Assembly (NCBI GenBank): GCA_029204225.1
Contig: CM055107.1
Location: forward strand, 27,831,072-27,895,071
DNA length: 64,000 bases
Direction: 5' to 3'
Source: Diphasiastrum complanatum
Lineage: Eukaryota; Streptophyta; Lycopodiopsida; Lycopodiales; Lycopodiaceae
The notes under the pieces were generated by a model, which searched no databases, was not told the origin of the DNA, and saw only the letters and a program-made list of their open reading frames with translations. Positions 42,136 to 53,774 of this stretch are shown here, one piece after another; position 1 is the stretch's first letter; every line of letters begins with the position of its first letter. The translations under genes and the position numbers were made by a program.

Positions 42136-42990
42136 ATTTACATAAAGCGACTATACTTTGTCGGTCCAATCAAACCTATGATCCGACATACTAAATGTCA
42201 TTATATTCTTGTTGCAACGGATTATGCTACAAAGAACGTTGAAGTAGAGGCAACGAAACGAAACGATGCAAAAACTGTCGCGACGTTCTTATTTAAATTT
42301 ATCATCACCAGATATGATTGTCCACTTGAACTAGTAAGTGACTGTGGTGCACATTTTCTAAATGATACAATACGGCTGCTGACAACATATTTTTTAATCA
42401 AACACAGAAAAATGACACCGTATAATATAAAAGCAAACGGGTTGACAGAGAGAGCTAATGGAATTTTATGTAAGATCATGAACAAAATTACTATTGCACA
42501 TGCGACAGATTGGGATCAGAAACTACCATTAGTTCTCTGGGCTTATCGCAACACAAAAAAAATCACGACGAAGCAGACACCATATTTTCTTACATATGGT
42601 ATGCATCCTATTTTGCCTATTGAATTTGAGGTGAAAACTTTTCGTATTCAAGCTCAACGAACAGATGAAGAATGTATTAACGAAAGGTTGACCAAAATTG
42701 AAGAACTAGCTGAAGCTCATGTGAATTTAGAAAAATTAACAGAGGAAATCCATGAATAAAGGAAGAACAAGTATGACAGTCATATCAGAAAATGTGATCT
42801 CAAAGCTGATGACTCTGCACTGATATATGACAGTCGACATCAAAAGTCCCCGGAAAACTCCATATGAGATGGCTTGGACCCTATAAAGTCGTAGAGGTGT
42901 TTGAGAATGGTTCTGTACAACTACAATCACTTGAAGACGAACAATTACCTACACATATTAATGGGTCCAGACTCAAGAAATACTACCTTT
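42136..42990 (+). pseudogene. Gypsy N integrase
   Basis: From FVGPIKP the frame runs through YILVATDYATKNVEVEATKR (first catalytic Asp in ATDYATK; the usual KWVE is KNVE), VSDCGAHFLND (second Asp) and NGLTERANGILCKIMNKI (catalytic Glu). Then WAYRNTKKITTKQTPYFLTYG and HPILPIEFEVKTFRIQ. An ORF covers 42,178-42,759. After a stop the C-terminal part continues to about 42,990 (LGPYKVVEVFENGSVQL-type text in a shifted frame, the end of the C-terminal domain). In order and spelling this is a plant Ty3/gypsy integrase, clearly different from the copia ones. Confidence 0.9.
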
Positions 42991-43450
42991 GACCAGATTT
43001 TTTTTTTATTCTTATTCCTTTCTAGTATTTTTTTTTCCTTTCTAAAATTTATCGCAAATTTTTTTTCATCTATTCTGGAATTGTTCATGACTTTTCTCCT
43101 ATCTTTTCTAGAAATTTTCTACCATCTTTCAACATTTTTCAAAGTGTTTTCAAAATTTTTTTGAGAATTTTTTTAGAATCTTTTCTAGCATCTTTTTCCA
43201 ATTTTCAAGAAACATTCTAGCTTTCATTTGAGAGATTGTTATAATTTTATTCATTTTTCAAGAATATTTCAAGAAATTGTCTAGTATCTTACTAAAAATT
43301 TTCAAGAACTTTTCGTGAGTTTCTGTATCATTTTTTAGGATCTTGTGAGAGATTTCGTAAAACTTTCTAGAATCTTTCTAGCATATTCTCGAGAATCTCT
43401 CGACCTACTTTTTGTATGCCTCAATTAAAGATGATGGCCACATGAACATT
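42991..43450 (+). repeat. T-rich 3' region of gypsy N
   Basis: Pyrimidine-rich, low-complexity sequence with recurring 'tttctagaa' and 'tttcaagaa' words. The ORF at 42,901-43,164 is an artefact of this composition. Confidence 0.5.
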
Positions 43451-43675
43451 ATTCACAAGTGTGTACGCCCACATATCAAAACAAATATTGTTTCTTATTT
43501 ATTTATTTCTTTTCTTTTCACAAACGGTCTTCCGTCATTAAGATTGATCTGTCAAATCATAGTTTGAAACTCTGGGCCATGCACGTCATCCATAATGGAC
43601 ATGACAGATGTCATGTCACTATGCCATGTCATCATCCTCTCCACACCGCTACTGCATATCATAGTTATTTTCCAT

Positions 43676-44052
43676 TGATGCCAAGGATCATGCTAGGATG
43701 GAGGAGGAGCTTCCAAGTGAAGAAGAACTTGAGGATCCACCTCAAGATGCAAGAACTCCAAGAACTCCAAGAAGATCTACAAGAGCAAGGTCCGAGCCAT
43801 TGAGGCTCACCTATGATGGTCAAGGTGATCAAAGGGAAGGCTCATCATCTTTTACATCTTACACCTTTCTTACTTCAATGGTAGATGAGCCAACATGCTA
43901 TGAAGATGTTTGTAAGTCTAAAAGTTGGATGGATGCTATGCAAGTAGAGTATGATGCTCTCATTGAGAATCATATTTGGGATCTTATGGATCTTCCTCAA
44001 GGGAAGAAACCTCTTGATTGCAAGTGGATATTTAGATTGAAGTATTATCAAG
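43676..44052 (+). pseudogene. Copia A-type fragment (integrase/RT junction)
   Basis: 377 bases nearly identical to the reverse complement of about 10,523-10,906 in copia A, with the same EEELPSEEELEDPPQDAR start and RT start WMDAMQVEYDALIENH. It has two RTP units where copia A has three (9-bp repeat). Both edges are abrupt. Confidence 0.88.
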
Positions 44053-44399
44053 ATAGACCACAATTTCAAACTTGGCTAACAAGTGCCAGTATGAATCTCT
44101 ACCATCCCATTGGTCCATTTTTGTTAAGCTGCCCCTGGCACCTTAGCATACAATGCATTTTTCCTAGGCCCAAAAAATGTGCTTGAGTTGCCCCTAAGTG
44201 GCAAGGGCTCATGCCACCTCATCAGCCACATGGTTTAGGTCAACAATTCAAAAAATTCTAAGCATCTACTCATCTTTCATTTCCAAACTATAACATGATC
44301 ACAATTAGCATGAGGATGACAAGGGGATACTCACCCTGAGGATGAAAAGCAACCATCAGCTTTTCCTTCCAAAAAATCCTTAACCGCCTTATCTGACAT
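44053..44399. other. No gene seen
   Basis: Non-coding, with GCCCCTGGCACC and GCCCCTAAGTGGC as a repeated word. No assignable element. Confidence 0.4.
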
Positions 44400-44760
44400 T
44401 TGTTGAATTCACACGTGTGGGATGCCCTACACATGTACTTTTGATCTCCTAAGCCCAATAATACCATAAAGATCAGACTAGTATTGATTGACAATAGGAA
44501 AGCTGATCATACAAGAAATATTATTGTGTTACAAGCAAGATCTGTCAACAAAACATGAAACTAAGCACAATAAATGCCTCAACTCGGCTAGAGAGAGAAA
44601 ATGAAAGTACAAAACTCGAGTAGAGAGAGAGGGCACAAAGAGCTTGTTTCCAAATTTGCATTACACACAAATTTCATCATTTTCTCAATGAGAGTACATC
44701 ACATATATATAGATCCATGGACTCTCCTCCTACTTTGAGTTGAATTGGAGTTGTGAATCC
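44400..44760 (-). repeat. LTR-like repeat K, copy 3 (diverged)
   Basis: Same order of blocks as copy 1: CACACGTGTGGGA, GATCTCCTAAG, two AGAGAGAGA blocks, then ATATATATAGATCCATGGACTC with a TATA-like core. The remainder of the repeat is not recognisable. Confidence 0.5.
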
Positions 44761-47538
44761 ACCTCTCAAGATATCTAGACTTATTCAAGCCACCTCATCA
44801 TACTCTGGAGAATTTTTTTATTTGGATGACTGGCATGCCTATCAGATGGATACCACAAATCCACACATGATCTTGATTTAGATAGAAGAATTAACATGGC
44901 TCAATATTACATTCTGATCTTTTCTGGTTAATGATAAGCTTCAAATCCCCTACTGATGCATCAAATCTAGGGACAAGCTTATGTCAACTAACAGATCCAA
45001 TAAAAATCCACATATCAGATTCCTCTTTAGCCATCACATTTGACATCCAAAAGTGCGGATAACTCAATGGTCACAAAGATATCAGTTATGAATTCAACTA
45101 AATGAATTCTATCCAGGAGATTAATAACTGGTATTAAGCAATTATTTACTGAGATTATCAAAATCCTAATTGCGAAATACATTTTCCAATCTCACTTACT
45201 ATCACTGATGTCTATTCTTCTTCTCTCCTTAGAATTTTCAGTTCCTTGAAAAATTTTCAGCTAAGGTATCAAGAAGACGTAACGACATTAGTAAATGTAT
45301 AAAAATTAAAATCTGAACAATTTCATTTCTATCCTATACCTGGGTTGAATCTCTGATATATCAAAAATCATTTACTAGTATGTGAAACATTACTAGTCTA
45401 ATCTTTTGAATATAATTCACCATAGGATTTTACTGGAAATGAATTCAGTTTTATAATTCCTATTATTACAATTGTTTCTAATAAAAATTGACTTTTTTGC
45501 CAATTATTGACTGGTTTGGCATTACTCCATTGATATTGATAAAAACTATCCAAACTCAAAATATGAAATCACATGGACGAAAATCCTACCAATAGGATTT
45601 CAGTAACTCTTAAACTGTATCCAGCAAAATTTTACTGTTTGGATAAAGAGTTCTGTCACCTCTCATCATATCTGGTCATTTCAAATTGTTTGACGATTTT
45701 ATATTCAATTTTCACGAGTATCATGCCCAAACGCTCACTTGATCCATTTTCAACGATCAATATCGATTAGAAATATCCCGGACAAGTAACAAATTTCAAA
45801 CTTTCGATCTGGGAAGAACTCAGCTTCCAAAGTCTAGTCACCAATCAAGCACAATACCAGAAAAAATTAAATTTTCTTGAACCGGGTATCGTCTTGAAAA
45901 AGGTAGCCCATGAGAAACGATTATCTCGCTGTCAATCCTAAATTTATGAACCAAAATCATAAACATTCTGTTAGGATTGCAAAACTTATATCGTCACCTA
46001 ATATGGCCTAGAGAATTCAATATATAAATTTTTCTTATGGTTATCTTTTCTAGACCTAAGTATTTTTTTTATGTCGCTTAGAAGAGTAGCCGATGTCGTA
46101 ATGCCTATTACAACTCTCAGGCTCCCTTCGCATGCAAAATAATCAAAGGTCGGATGCCAATGTAATGACATGCTACCATTGGAAGGGTCAATCACAAACA
46201 TGCAACTGGTTCCACCATAGGAAAAAAACATGCATAACAAAAAAAAAAATTTGTGCATGAGTATAGGTTCCAAACCCCAACCCTCGAGCTTCAATGGATA
46301 GAAACAAAAGATAACTCTCGTTACAGTCACAGGTCATATTCGGCCTCTTTCCTACAACCGCCATCGTTGTTCTGACAGCCACCTTCGCCCACCATTGCTG
46401 GGATTCAACTGCTCCACATACTACAAGAAGATGATCTGCTGCCCCTCCACACTCTTTGATCGATCTTTTCAGTTACCAAGCTTCTCTACGGCTGTAAAAA
46501 AATTTCCAACAAGTGATTATGCTTTTCCTGGTAGCCATCTTTGTGAAAATCAACAACTTGTGATCACCAGACAGCGATCGATCCAAAGTAAAACTCGAAC
46601 CTGCCAAAATCTTCACAATGATTCCTAGGGAAGGATAGCAATACTGGAACTAGAAAAAATAGGTTCAAGACTTGGTCTATGAGATGGCAGAGAGGACCAA
46701 GGGGCTGCCTTCATTGACCAGCAACTGTCAGCTACAGGGAGATTCCTTGTGGACACAACTTCTCCAAAAGATCCAACTGACAAAATATTTTGGTTAGCTA
46801 TCTAGAGATCTCAGAAGTTCAGGAGCATGTAGAAAGAGGATCTGCAGCCTGTTTTAATGATTCATAGAACAGAGTTACACTCTCTAACACCTCAAGCCAC
46901 TAAAAGAAACTATTCCCTCAGTTACAGTCCTTATGACAAGCGTCGTTCCGGGGTTTTATCTGCATACATAGTTGTTACAACCCTATCCCATATCTTGCTT
47001 AACCCCTGCTTTCCATTAGAGAGATGATTTACAATAATTTGCAAAAATCTATATTGTTCTTCACTCACATTATTACTAGAGGATCAATTAAATCTACTCC
47101 TTTGTATGCGATGATTAGTCTCATAATACAGCATTACTAAAGGTTAAATTTTTTTTTTTCTGGATAAATAGGTTACTACCAATCCATCAATAACCAATTT
47201 AGTTATGTGTAAAACCAATTTTTAAGAATACAATAGATCAAAGCAATTAACCAAATCTCGTTACAATGGAATTTACAATAGCAGGTTCAAGGTATTAGAT
47301 TAGTAACTTGATCTATACATGCAGATTCTGTACATGTGTTGGAACAATCTCAAGGATCCAAAAAATCAAGATGAATTAAACACTAATTCTAATCAAATTT
47401 AACAAAATCAACTAAGTAGATCTGCACTCTACCACGAATTTTGCTAACCATGCTTTGATCCGCAATTAATGAACTCAATTCCAACTTCTCTTGAGAATTT
47501 TGAACTCCACCCCATCCAAGAAACTGCATCTTAGCCGG
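44761..47538 (-). other. Interior of element M: no recognisable gene
   Basis: Because a minus-strand primer-binding site and LTR start lie at 47,539-47,552, this should be the inside of an LTR element read leftward. ORFs here (45,998-46,330 -, 46,395-46,628 +) show no gag or pol motif. It may be a non-autonomous element or too old to read. Confidence 0.4.
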
Positions 47539-47550
47539 GCTCTGATACCA
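47539..47550 (-). other. Primer-binding site of element M
   Basis: GCTCTGATACCA on the plus strand, a perfect match to the tRNA-Met site on the minus strand, one base from TGTAGCGACC, which starts an LTR at 47,552. Confidence 0.8.
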
Positions 47551-47551
47551 A

Positions 47552-47650
47552 TGTAGCGACCCTCAAGGATTACCCCTAAGATGAGGATAGGAGAACACGA
47601 TAGGAGAGACTATGGAGCCAAACCGCCCAACCAATCCTAGATTAAAACTG
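47552..47650 (-). repeat. LTR of element M, left part
   Basis: It begins TGTAGCGACC and is interrupted after AACTG by copia I. The continuation is at 53,775. Confidence 0.65.
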
Positions 47651-48333
47651 TGTAAAAATTACAGCAAATAAGGATCCTAAAACACTTGAAATGATGAAGA
47701 AAACAATAGATTATGATTTCATAAGATTAGCACAAGTTGAACCGTCAAAATCCATCAAAAATCTATGCTTGAACCTCACTAAATGGCCCAAATCCTTGAA
47801 GAAGGTTTCACACGTGTGAAAGTACGGCCTCCCACAGTCTGAGTACTGTACACCAGACCTACATTCAATTCTATAATCATTAGTAATCACAAGTACTCAA
47901 ACAATTATGAACATAGAAAGCAATTGCACCATTATGAGAGAAAAATCATGAAATTGCTTGATTGATTTTGGTGAGATATCATCACCTATATATACATGAT
48001 CCATCACGGTTTTGGGCAAGTATGAGTAGCCCTAAACCTATCCCTAATGCTAATTTTTGTGGATCTTTCATCCCTACCAAGTTAGGGTTGGAATCTTGGA
48101 GATCCCTCAACAATGCAAAAATTACCAAAAATAGCTCCTATTTTTTTCTCTCTTGTATCTAAGCATAATTTGGACTCATTCCAAAGGTTCTAACACTTAG
48201 GTCTACTTGAGAACATGCTTATTAATGGAATCCTATGCTATTTGGCACGTGTGACAAGCCACATCATGACCATCTAACTATTTACAAGTCATATGACCAA
48301 AACTAGTCAAGCTAGAATTGTGAATTTTTAACA
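47651..48333 (-). repeat. Copia I 3' LTR
   Basis: 683 bp. Plus-strand ends are TGTAAAAATT and TTTTTAACA. It contains TTTCACACGTGTGAAA near 47,807 and an ATATATACATGATCC TATA-like block. The ORF at 47,962-48,162 is LTR sequence. Confidence 0.95.
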
Positions 48334-49487
48334 CTCCTCCTCACTATCTAGCTTGGTTCAATCATTGCTTTACTAATCACTCCAAGTGATGATCTGAACT
48401 TCATAAAAGGTGTCTTTTGAAGTGGTTTAGTAAGTAGATCAGCTACACATTCATTGCTTGGAACATGCTCTAAAGCAATCTCTTTGGCTTGCACCATTTC
48501 TCTCACAAAGTGATGGCATATCTCAATGTGCTTAGATCTTGCATGGAAGATTGGGTTAGATGCAAGTGTTGGGCTGATATATTGTCATTGTAGATGATTG
48601 GTGCCTCCTCTGAATCCATGATCTTTAGCTCCACCAATAATCTCTTGATCCAAAGTACCTCCTTTGTAGTGGTTGTCAAAGCTTTGTACTCGGCCTCGGT
48701 TGAAGATAGAGATATAGTTTCTTGTTTTTTTGAAAGCCATGAAACCACACCTTCTCCTATGAAAGTTGAATAGGCACTTGTTGATTTCCTATCCCTCTTG
48801 TCCCTTGCAAAATCTGAATCACTAAATGCATGAAAAATTAATCACATCTCCTTTATATAGAATCCCAAAATCCAATGTACCCGAGATGTATCTTAGAATC
48901 CTCTTAGCCTTTTTCCAATGGATATTCAATGGCTTTTGCATGGATTGGCTCAACCTACATACACTAAAGCTAAGATCTGGTCTAGTTATAGTGATCCACA
49001 TTATGGAACCTATAAGTTTCCTAAACATAGTGATGTCCATGAAGGATCTTTCATCATCTTCATTTGGCACTTTTACATCTTGCTCCATTGATGTGTCAAC
49101 ACTTTTGCATACTTCCATCTTAAACTTCTTCAAAAGACTTTGAGATTAGTTTACTTGACTTATAAAGATAAAATCAGACCCTCTAAGTACCTCTATGCCT
49201 AAGATGAAGTGAAGACACCCTAGATCTACCATCTTGAACTCTAAGGATAGATCTATCTTGATTTTTTCAATACCATCAACACTATTTCCACTAATGATGA
49301 TGTCATCTACATAGATGAGTAAAAGTACAATACCAACATCATCAAACTTACTGTAAAGAGTGGGATCATATTCACTTTGAGCAAAAGAAAGTGAAATAAG
49401 ATAGCAATGTAGTCTTGAATTCCAAGATCTCGAGGCTTGCTTCAAGCCATAGATGCTTCTTTGGAGATGACATACTTTGTTCTCCAT
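48334..49487 (-). pseudogene. Copia I reverse transcriptase C-terminus and RNase H
   Basis: 49,487-49,146 holds HLQRSIYGLKQASRSWNSRL, YVDDIIISGNSVDG (catalytic box intact) and FKMVDLGCLHFILGIEVLRG, to a TAA. 49,133-48,822 continues DTSMEQDVKVPNEDDERSF and GSIMWITITRPDLSFSV. A frame change at about 48,830 precedes RNase H, whose end (48,748-48,503) has WLSKKQETISLSSTEAEY and IIYNDNISAQHLH. Pol ends near the polypurine tract. Confidence 0.9.
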
Positions 49488-49900
49488 TCCATGCTTGATG
49501 AACCCTTATGGCATCCTCTTCCAAAAAACCATTCAAGAAAGCATTAGAGACATCCATTTGACATAGAATCCATCCAAAATGTGATGCAAGTGCAATGATT
49601 AGCCTTATTATGACCATCTTGGCCATGGGTGCAAAAGTTTCCTCATAGTCTATCCCTCTCTCTTGAGCATAACCTTTTGCAACTAATCTTGCTTTATGTT
49701 TGTTAACACTCCCATTTGCATTCAACTCAAGCTTGAAGACCCACTTGCATCCTATTACATTCCTTTGAGGTCTCTCAACAAGCAACCAAGTTTCATTCTC
49801 AATCAAGGCATCATACTCATCCAACATAGCTTTATACCATTCTTTGGAGTTCGATGCATCTTCAACATTAGATGGTTCTTCAAAACTAGATAAAGCATAA
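49372..49900 (-). pseudogene. Copia I reverse transcriptase N-terminal part
   Basis: EYDALIENETWLLVERPQRN, CKWVFKLELNANGS, KARLVAKGYAQERGIDYEET and MDVSNAFLNGFLEED. A one-base shift after FLEED puts the following RT segment in another frame. The segment is in the same frame as integrase, separated by a TAA at 49,954-49,956. Confidence 0.9.
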
Positions 49901-49953
49901 GAAGTGGATGAGATACCCTCAACTTGCTGTCCTTTGCCTTGATATGTGAGCCT

Positions 49954-51186
49954 TTATGGCTCCACTTTTGCCCTTGAAGATCTCCTTGGTGTGATAGGTG
50001 GGTTTGGTGCTTGCTCCTCCATGAGCTCCTCCTCAAAACCAAGATCTTGCTCCTCGGCCATCTTCTTCTTGATTGTTGGAGCACTTGAGCCTTCTTCAAG
50101 CATATGCATATGATGTTCATCAAAGATGACATCCCTTGAAACAACAAATTTGTTTAAGGATGGGAGATAGACTTTGTAGCCCTTGCTTGAGCTTGCATAT
50201 CCAAGCATGATCCCTCTTGTGAAAGATGGATACTCCTTGGTTCTTGTTTCCAATGGCACATGCACATAACATATACACCCAAAAACTTTCAAGTGATTAA
50301 GATTGGGTTTCTTTCCATACAACATCTCATAAGGAGTTTTTCCTTCAATTGCTTTGCAAGACACCCTATTCATCAAGTAGTTTGCACATACAAGAGACTC
50401 ACCCCAAAAAGATTTGGGCAAACAAGCATCTAATCTTAAAGCCTTAGAGCATTCACATAATGTTCTATTCCTTCTTTCAGCAACTCCATTTTGTTGAGGA
50501 GTGTAAGGACAAGAAGTCTCTTTCTTGATCCTTTCCTCTTCACAAAAGGCCTTGAACTCATTGGAGATGAATTCTCCACCATTGTCACTTCTAAGAATCT
50601 TGATGCTATGATTATGATGCTTTTCCACAAACAACTTGAACTTTACAAAAGTATCAAATACTTGAGACTTGAAGGAAAGTAAGAACACCCAACAATATCT
50701 TGAGTAGTCATCAATGAAGGTTAAAAACATGGATGAACCTCCATTAGATTTGGGGCTAGCAATGTGCACATCCGAGTGTATGAGTTCAAGAGGATGAGAT
50801 GACTTTGTGATGGAGTTAGGAAACACCTTCTTATGTGTCTTGGATAAGGCACAAGCTTCACAAACCTTGTCTTCCTTCCCAATAGACCTTGGTAGGCCTA
50901 AATCATACTCCTCCTTGATCATAGCCTCCATGGAACCCGAGTTGACATGTCCAAGTCTTTTGTGCCATAAAGTAAAGGTAGATATCTTGCTCTTCTCGGC
51001 CAACATGACAACATTAGTATCCACAAATGCATCCAACTTATAAAGTTTGTCAAGTCTAGTGCCCTTAGCCACTATCTTACCCTTCTTCTTGATGAAACAT
51101 TCATTTGAAGCAAAGTCAACATTGAAACCATTGTCTACCATTTGGCCAACACTTAGTAGATTCTTTGTTATTGTAGGAATGTACAA
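49954..51186 (-). CDS. Copia I GAG-pre-integrase and integrase
   Basis: An open frame of 410 codons: TITKNLLSVGQMVDNGFNVD, LWHKRLGHVNSGSMEAM, CEACALSKTHKKVFPNS, LIHSDVHIASPKSNGGSS, FIDDYSRYCWVFLL, LRSDNGGEFISNEFKAF, CPYTPQQNGVAERRNRTL. The three catalytic acids (D, D, E) are present. LKVFGCICYVHVPL and a Pro/Arg-rich linker follow, and it ends at a TAA before RT. The integrase domain may be catalytically complete. Confidence 0.92.
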   Translation of the reverse strand: MYIPTITKNLLSVGQMVDNGFNVDFASNECFIKKKGKIVAKGTRLDKLYKLDAFVDTNVVMLAEKSKISTFTLWHKRLGHVNSGSMEAMIKEEYDLGLPRSIGKEDKVCEACALSKTHKKVFPNSITKSSHPLELIHSDVHIASPKSNGGSSMFLTFIDDYSRYCWVFLLSFKSQVFDTFVKFKLFVEKHHNHSIKILRSDNGGEFISNEFKAFCEEERIKKETSCPYTPQQNGVAERRNRTLCECSKALRLDACLPKSFWGESLVCANYLMNRVSCKAIEGKTPYEMLYGKKPNLNHLKVFGCICYVHVPLETRTKEYPSFTRGIMLGYASSSKGYKVYLPSLNKFVVSRDVIFDEHHMHMLEEGSSAPTIKKKMAEEQDLGFEEELMEEQAPNPPITPRRSSRAKVEP

Positions 51187-52283
51187 AACACCTTCTATGT
51201 TGATCTTTTTGGAAGATCCTAAACAAAGGGGAATGCTACCAACTCCTTCAATCTTACAAGCTTCATCATTTGCTGTATAGATAGACTTTATAGGTCTATC
51301 ATAAGATAAGAGAGAAGAGAAAAACTCCCTTTAACTAGTCATGTGTGAACTAGCACCCGAGTCAATCCACCAAGGATCTTCTCCTTTGAAGCTTGTTGAA
51401 GAAAATATGGACATCATGAGAGAGTCCTCATGTGAACTCTCCTCCTCCTCCTCTTTGCTCGTGTTGGCTTGGCTTTGATCTTGCTTCCTCTTGAAGCATT
51501 CCGAGGCATAATGCCCCATCTTGCTACAATAGTAGCACTTCACCTTTGATTTGTCCTTCTTGACTTTGGTGGTTGATGGAGATGCCTTTGAGGGTCCTTC
51601 TTGATCCTCAAGCTTTGAAGACTTCTTGAATGTTGATCCTTTGCCTTTGGTGAAGAGAGCTTGGTCATCTCCACCTTGGATGGAAAGCCTATCCATCCTC
51701 TCTTGCATGTGGCTCCTTCTTGATTCCTCAACCATGAGTGTGCCTTGGAGTTCTTCAAGTATGGGTACCTTACCCATAATTGCATATCCCTAAACCAAAT
51801 TGTCAAATTCAAAGCTTAGTCCATTCGATATGAGTTGAACAAGCTCTTCATCCTTGATAGGATCACCTATAAAGGCTAGCTCTTTGTTCAATTCCTTTAC
51901 TCTTAGGACAAAAGTATGTGCACTCTCTCCTTTCTTTTGATAGCTTCTATAGATTTGATTCTTCAAAGCTAACATTATAGTTTGGTTCTTGGATTCATAG
52001 ACCTTTTGCAAAGTCTCCCAAGCATCTTGAGCTGAAGTGCAATCTCCTACCTCTCTTAAGAGTTCATTTGCAACATTCATTTTTATGCAATGTAGTGCAA
52101 CATTGCACCTCTTGATGTATTTGGCTTTTTCTTGAAGATGAATAGGTTCACCCTCCTTACCATTTACAATTTCCATCAGATCTTCATGATCACGATGGAT
52201 TCCATTCTAACTTTCCATATGGAATAGTTAGTTTTGTTGAGCCTTTCATTAGTATCCAAAAGATATGCATTTATAGATACCAT
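51187..52283 (-). pseudogene. Copia I gag, nucleocapsid, protease
   Basis: The ATG at 52,283 opens NAYLLDTNERLNKTNYSIW. A one-base loss near 52,190 shifts the frame, which resumes at MEIVNGKEGEPIHLQ and ALHCIKMNVANELLREV. A TAG interrupts 'NLV-GYAIMG' near 51,787 (copia J has Gln there). Then comes the linker ERMDRLSIQGGDDQALF, the zinc knuckle CYYCSKMGHYASEC (intact) and protease WWIDSGASSHMTS, followed by a TAA at 51,331-51,333 where copia H has a Lys codon. Confidence 0.9.
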
Positions 52284-53079
52284 CTAGTCTCCTAATCAAG
52301 GACTTGACACAAATAAAGGTTACTTCTATTGATCTGATTGAAGATCTACGTTATCCCACTTCTTAGGGACCTGAAAAGATCAGTAATAGACTTCCTATAA
52401 ATCTAAGAATGATCTCTAACAAAATCAAATCATAGAATACTAGAAACAATGCACTTGCTTGATTGAAGTAAACAATACTAGTAGAATTGCCCCTCTTTCT
52501 ATAAAGAACATTAAAGCTTCCAAATGATCTGATCAAAAGTGAATTTCAGAAACCTAATATACTTCCAAAATCACTTGTAAAAGATCTAAATGGAACTTAT
52601 GAGGATGCAACACAATCTACTATCCAATCACAAGCAAAAAATGATCAAAATTGATGAAAAATTGATCTAATTTGGTGCATAAGTCAAGCAATGGTTGGAC
52701 TGAACCTAAATCACTTTAGGAGGTGTCCACTACACCTTAGAACAGCCTTAAAGAGTCCCCAAAACTCTGATCTTCCCTCTCCTTGAATGCTAGAAAGCCT
52801 CCTCTATGAAATCACCTCCAAAACTCGCTTAGAAATCAATGCTTGGAGCAAGTAAAACTTGCTATCTTGGTAATGTGAATTGAATTCAACTTTGCCTCTG
52901 GTTTTAGACACCTAAACACCTACAAATGAAGTCACACAACACCAATCTCCAATGTATTTGACTCACTTTGAGTTCTAGAATCAATACTAGATGCTAAGAT
53001 CCAATCTACACAAGATTTAGATAAAAAATTGTGATCAAATTGAATGAAAACCAAGGATTTAGCCCATTTCAACCTTTAG
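52284..53079 (-). other. Copia I leader
   Basis: About 800 bases between primer-binding site and gag, without an ORF of note. Confidence 0.7.
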
Positions 53080-53091
53080 GCTCTGATACCA
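53080..53091 (-). other. Copia I primer-binding site
   Basis: GCTCTGATACCA on the plus strand, a perfect tRNA-iMet match that touches the 5' LTR. Confidence 0.95.
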
Positions 53092-53774
53092 TGTAAAAAT
53101 TACAGCAAATAAGGATCCTAAAACACTTGAAATGATGAGGGAAACAATAGATTATGATTTCATAAGATTAACACAAGTTGAACCATCAAAATCCATCAAA
53201 AATCTATGCTTGAACCTCACTAAATGGCCCAAATCCTTGAAGAAAGTTTCACACGTGTGAAAGTATGGCCTCCCACAGTTTGAGTACTGTACACCAGACC
53301 TACATTCAATTATATAATCATTAGTAATCACAAGTACTCAAACAATTATGAACATAGAGAGCAATTGCACCATTATGAGAGAAAAATCATGAAATTGCTT
53401 GATTGATTTTGGTGAGATATCATCACCTATATATACATGATCCATCACGGTTTTGGGCAGGTATGAGTAGCCCTAAACCTATCCCTAATGCTAATTTTGG
53501 TGGATCTTTCATCCCTACCAAGTTAGGGTTGGAATCTTGGAGATCCCTCAACAATGCAAAAATTACCAAAAAAAGCTCCTATTTTTTTCTCTCTTGTATC
53601 TAAGCATAATTTGAACTCATTCCAAAGGTTCTAACACTTAGGTCTACTTGAGAACATCCTTATGAATGGAATCCTATGCTATTTGGCACGTGTGACAAGC
53701 CACATTATGACCATCTAACTATTTACAAGTCATATGACCAAAATTAGTCAAGCTAGAATTGTAAATTTTTAACA
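53092..53774 (-). repeat. Copia I 5' LTR
   Basis: 683 bp, matching 47,651-48,333 with few differences, including TTTCACACGTGTGAAA near 53,249. Confidence 0.95.

Larger units (their letters stand above)
47651..53774 (-). mobile_element. Ty1/copia retrotransposon I, full length, 6.1 kb
   Basis: 683-bp LTRs (47,651-48,333 and 53,092-53,774), perfect 5-bp target duplication AACTG (47,646-47,650 and 53,775-53,779), primer-binding site at 53,080-53,091, polypurine tract CTCCTCCTC (48,334-48,342; GAGGAGGAG on the element strand). The LTRs look almost identical. The internal region has all domains but carries several stops and one-base shifts. It is the best-bounded element here and is closely related to copia H and J. 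Confidence 0.95.

Noticed and set aside
46188-46628. Candidate small genes in the interior of element M
   Set aside because: Short overlapping ORFs on both strands, no motif, no promoter or splice support.
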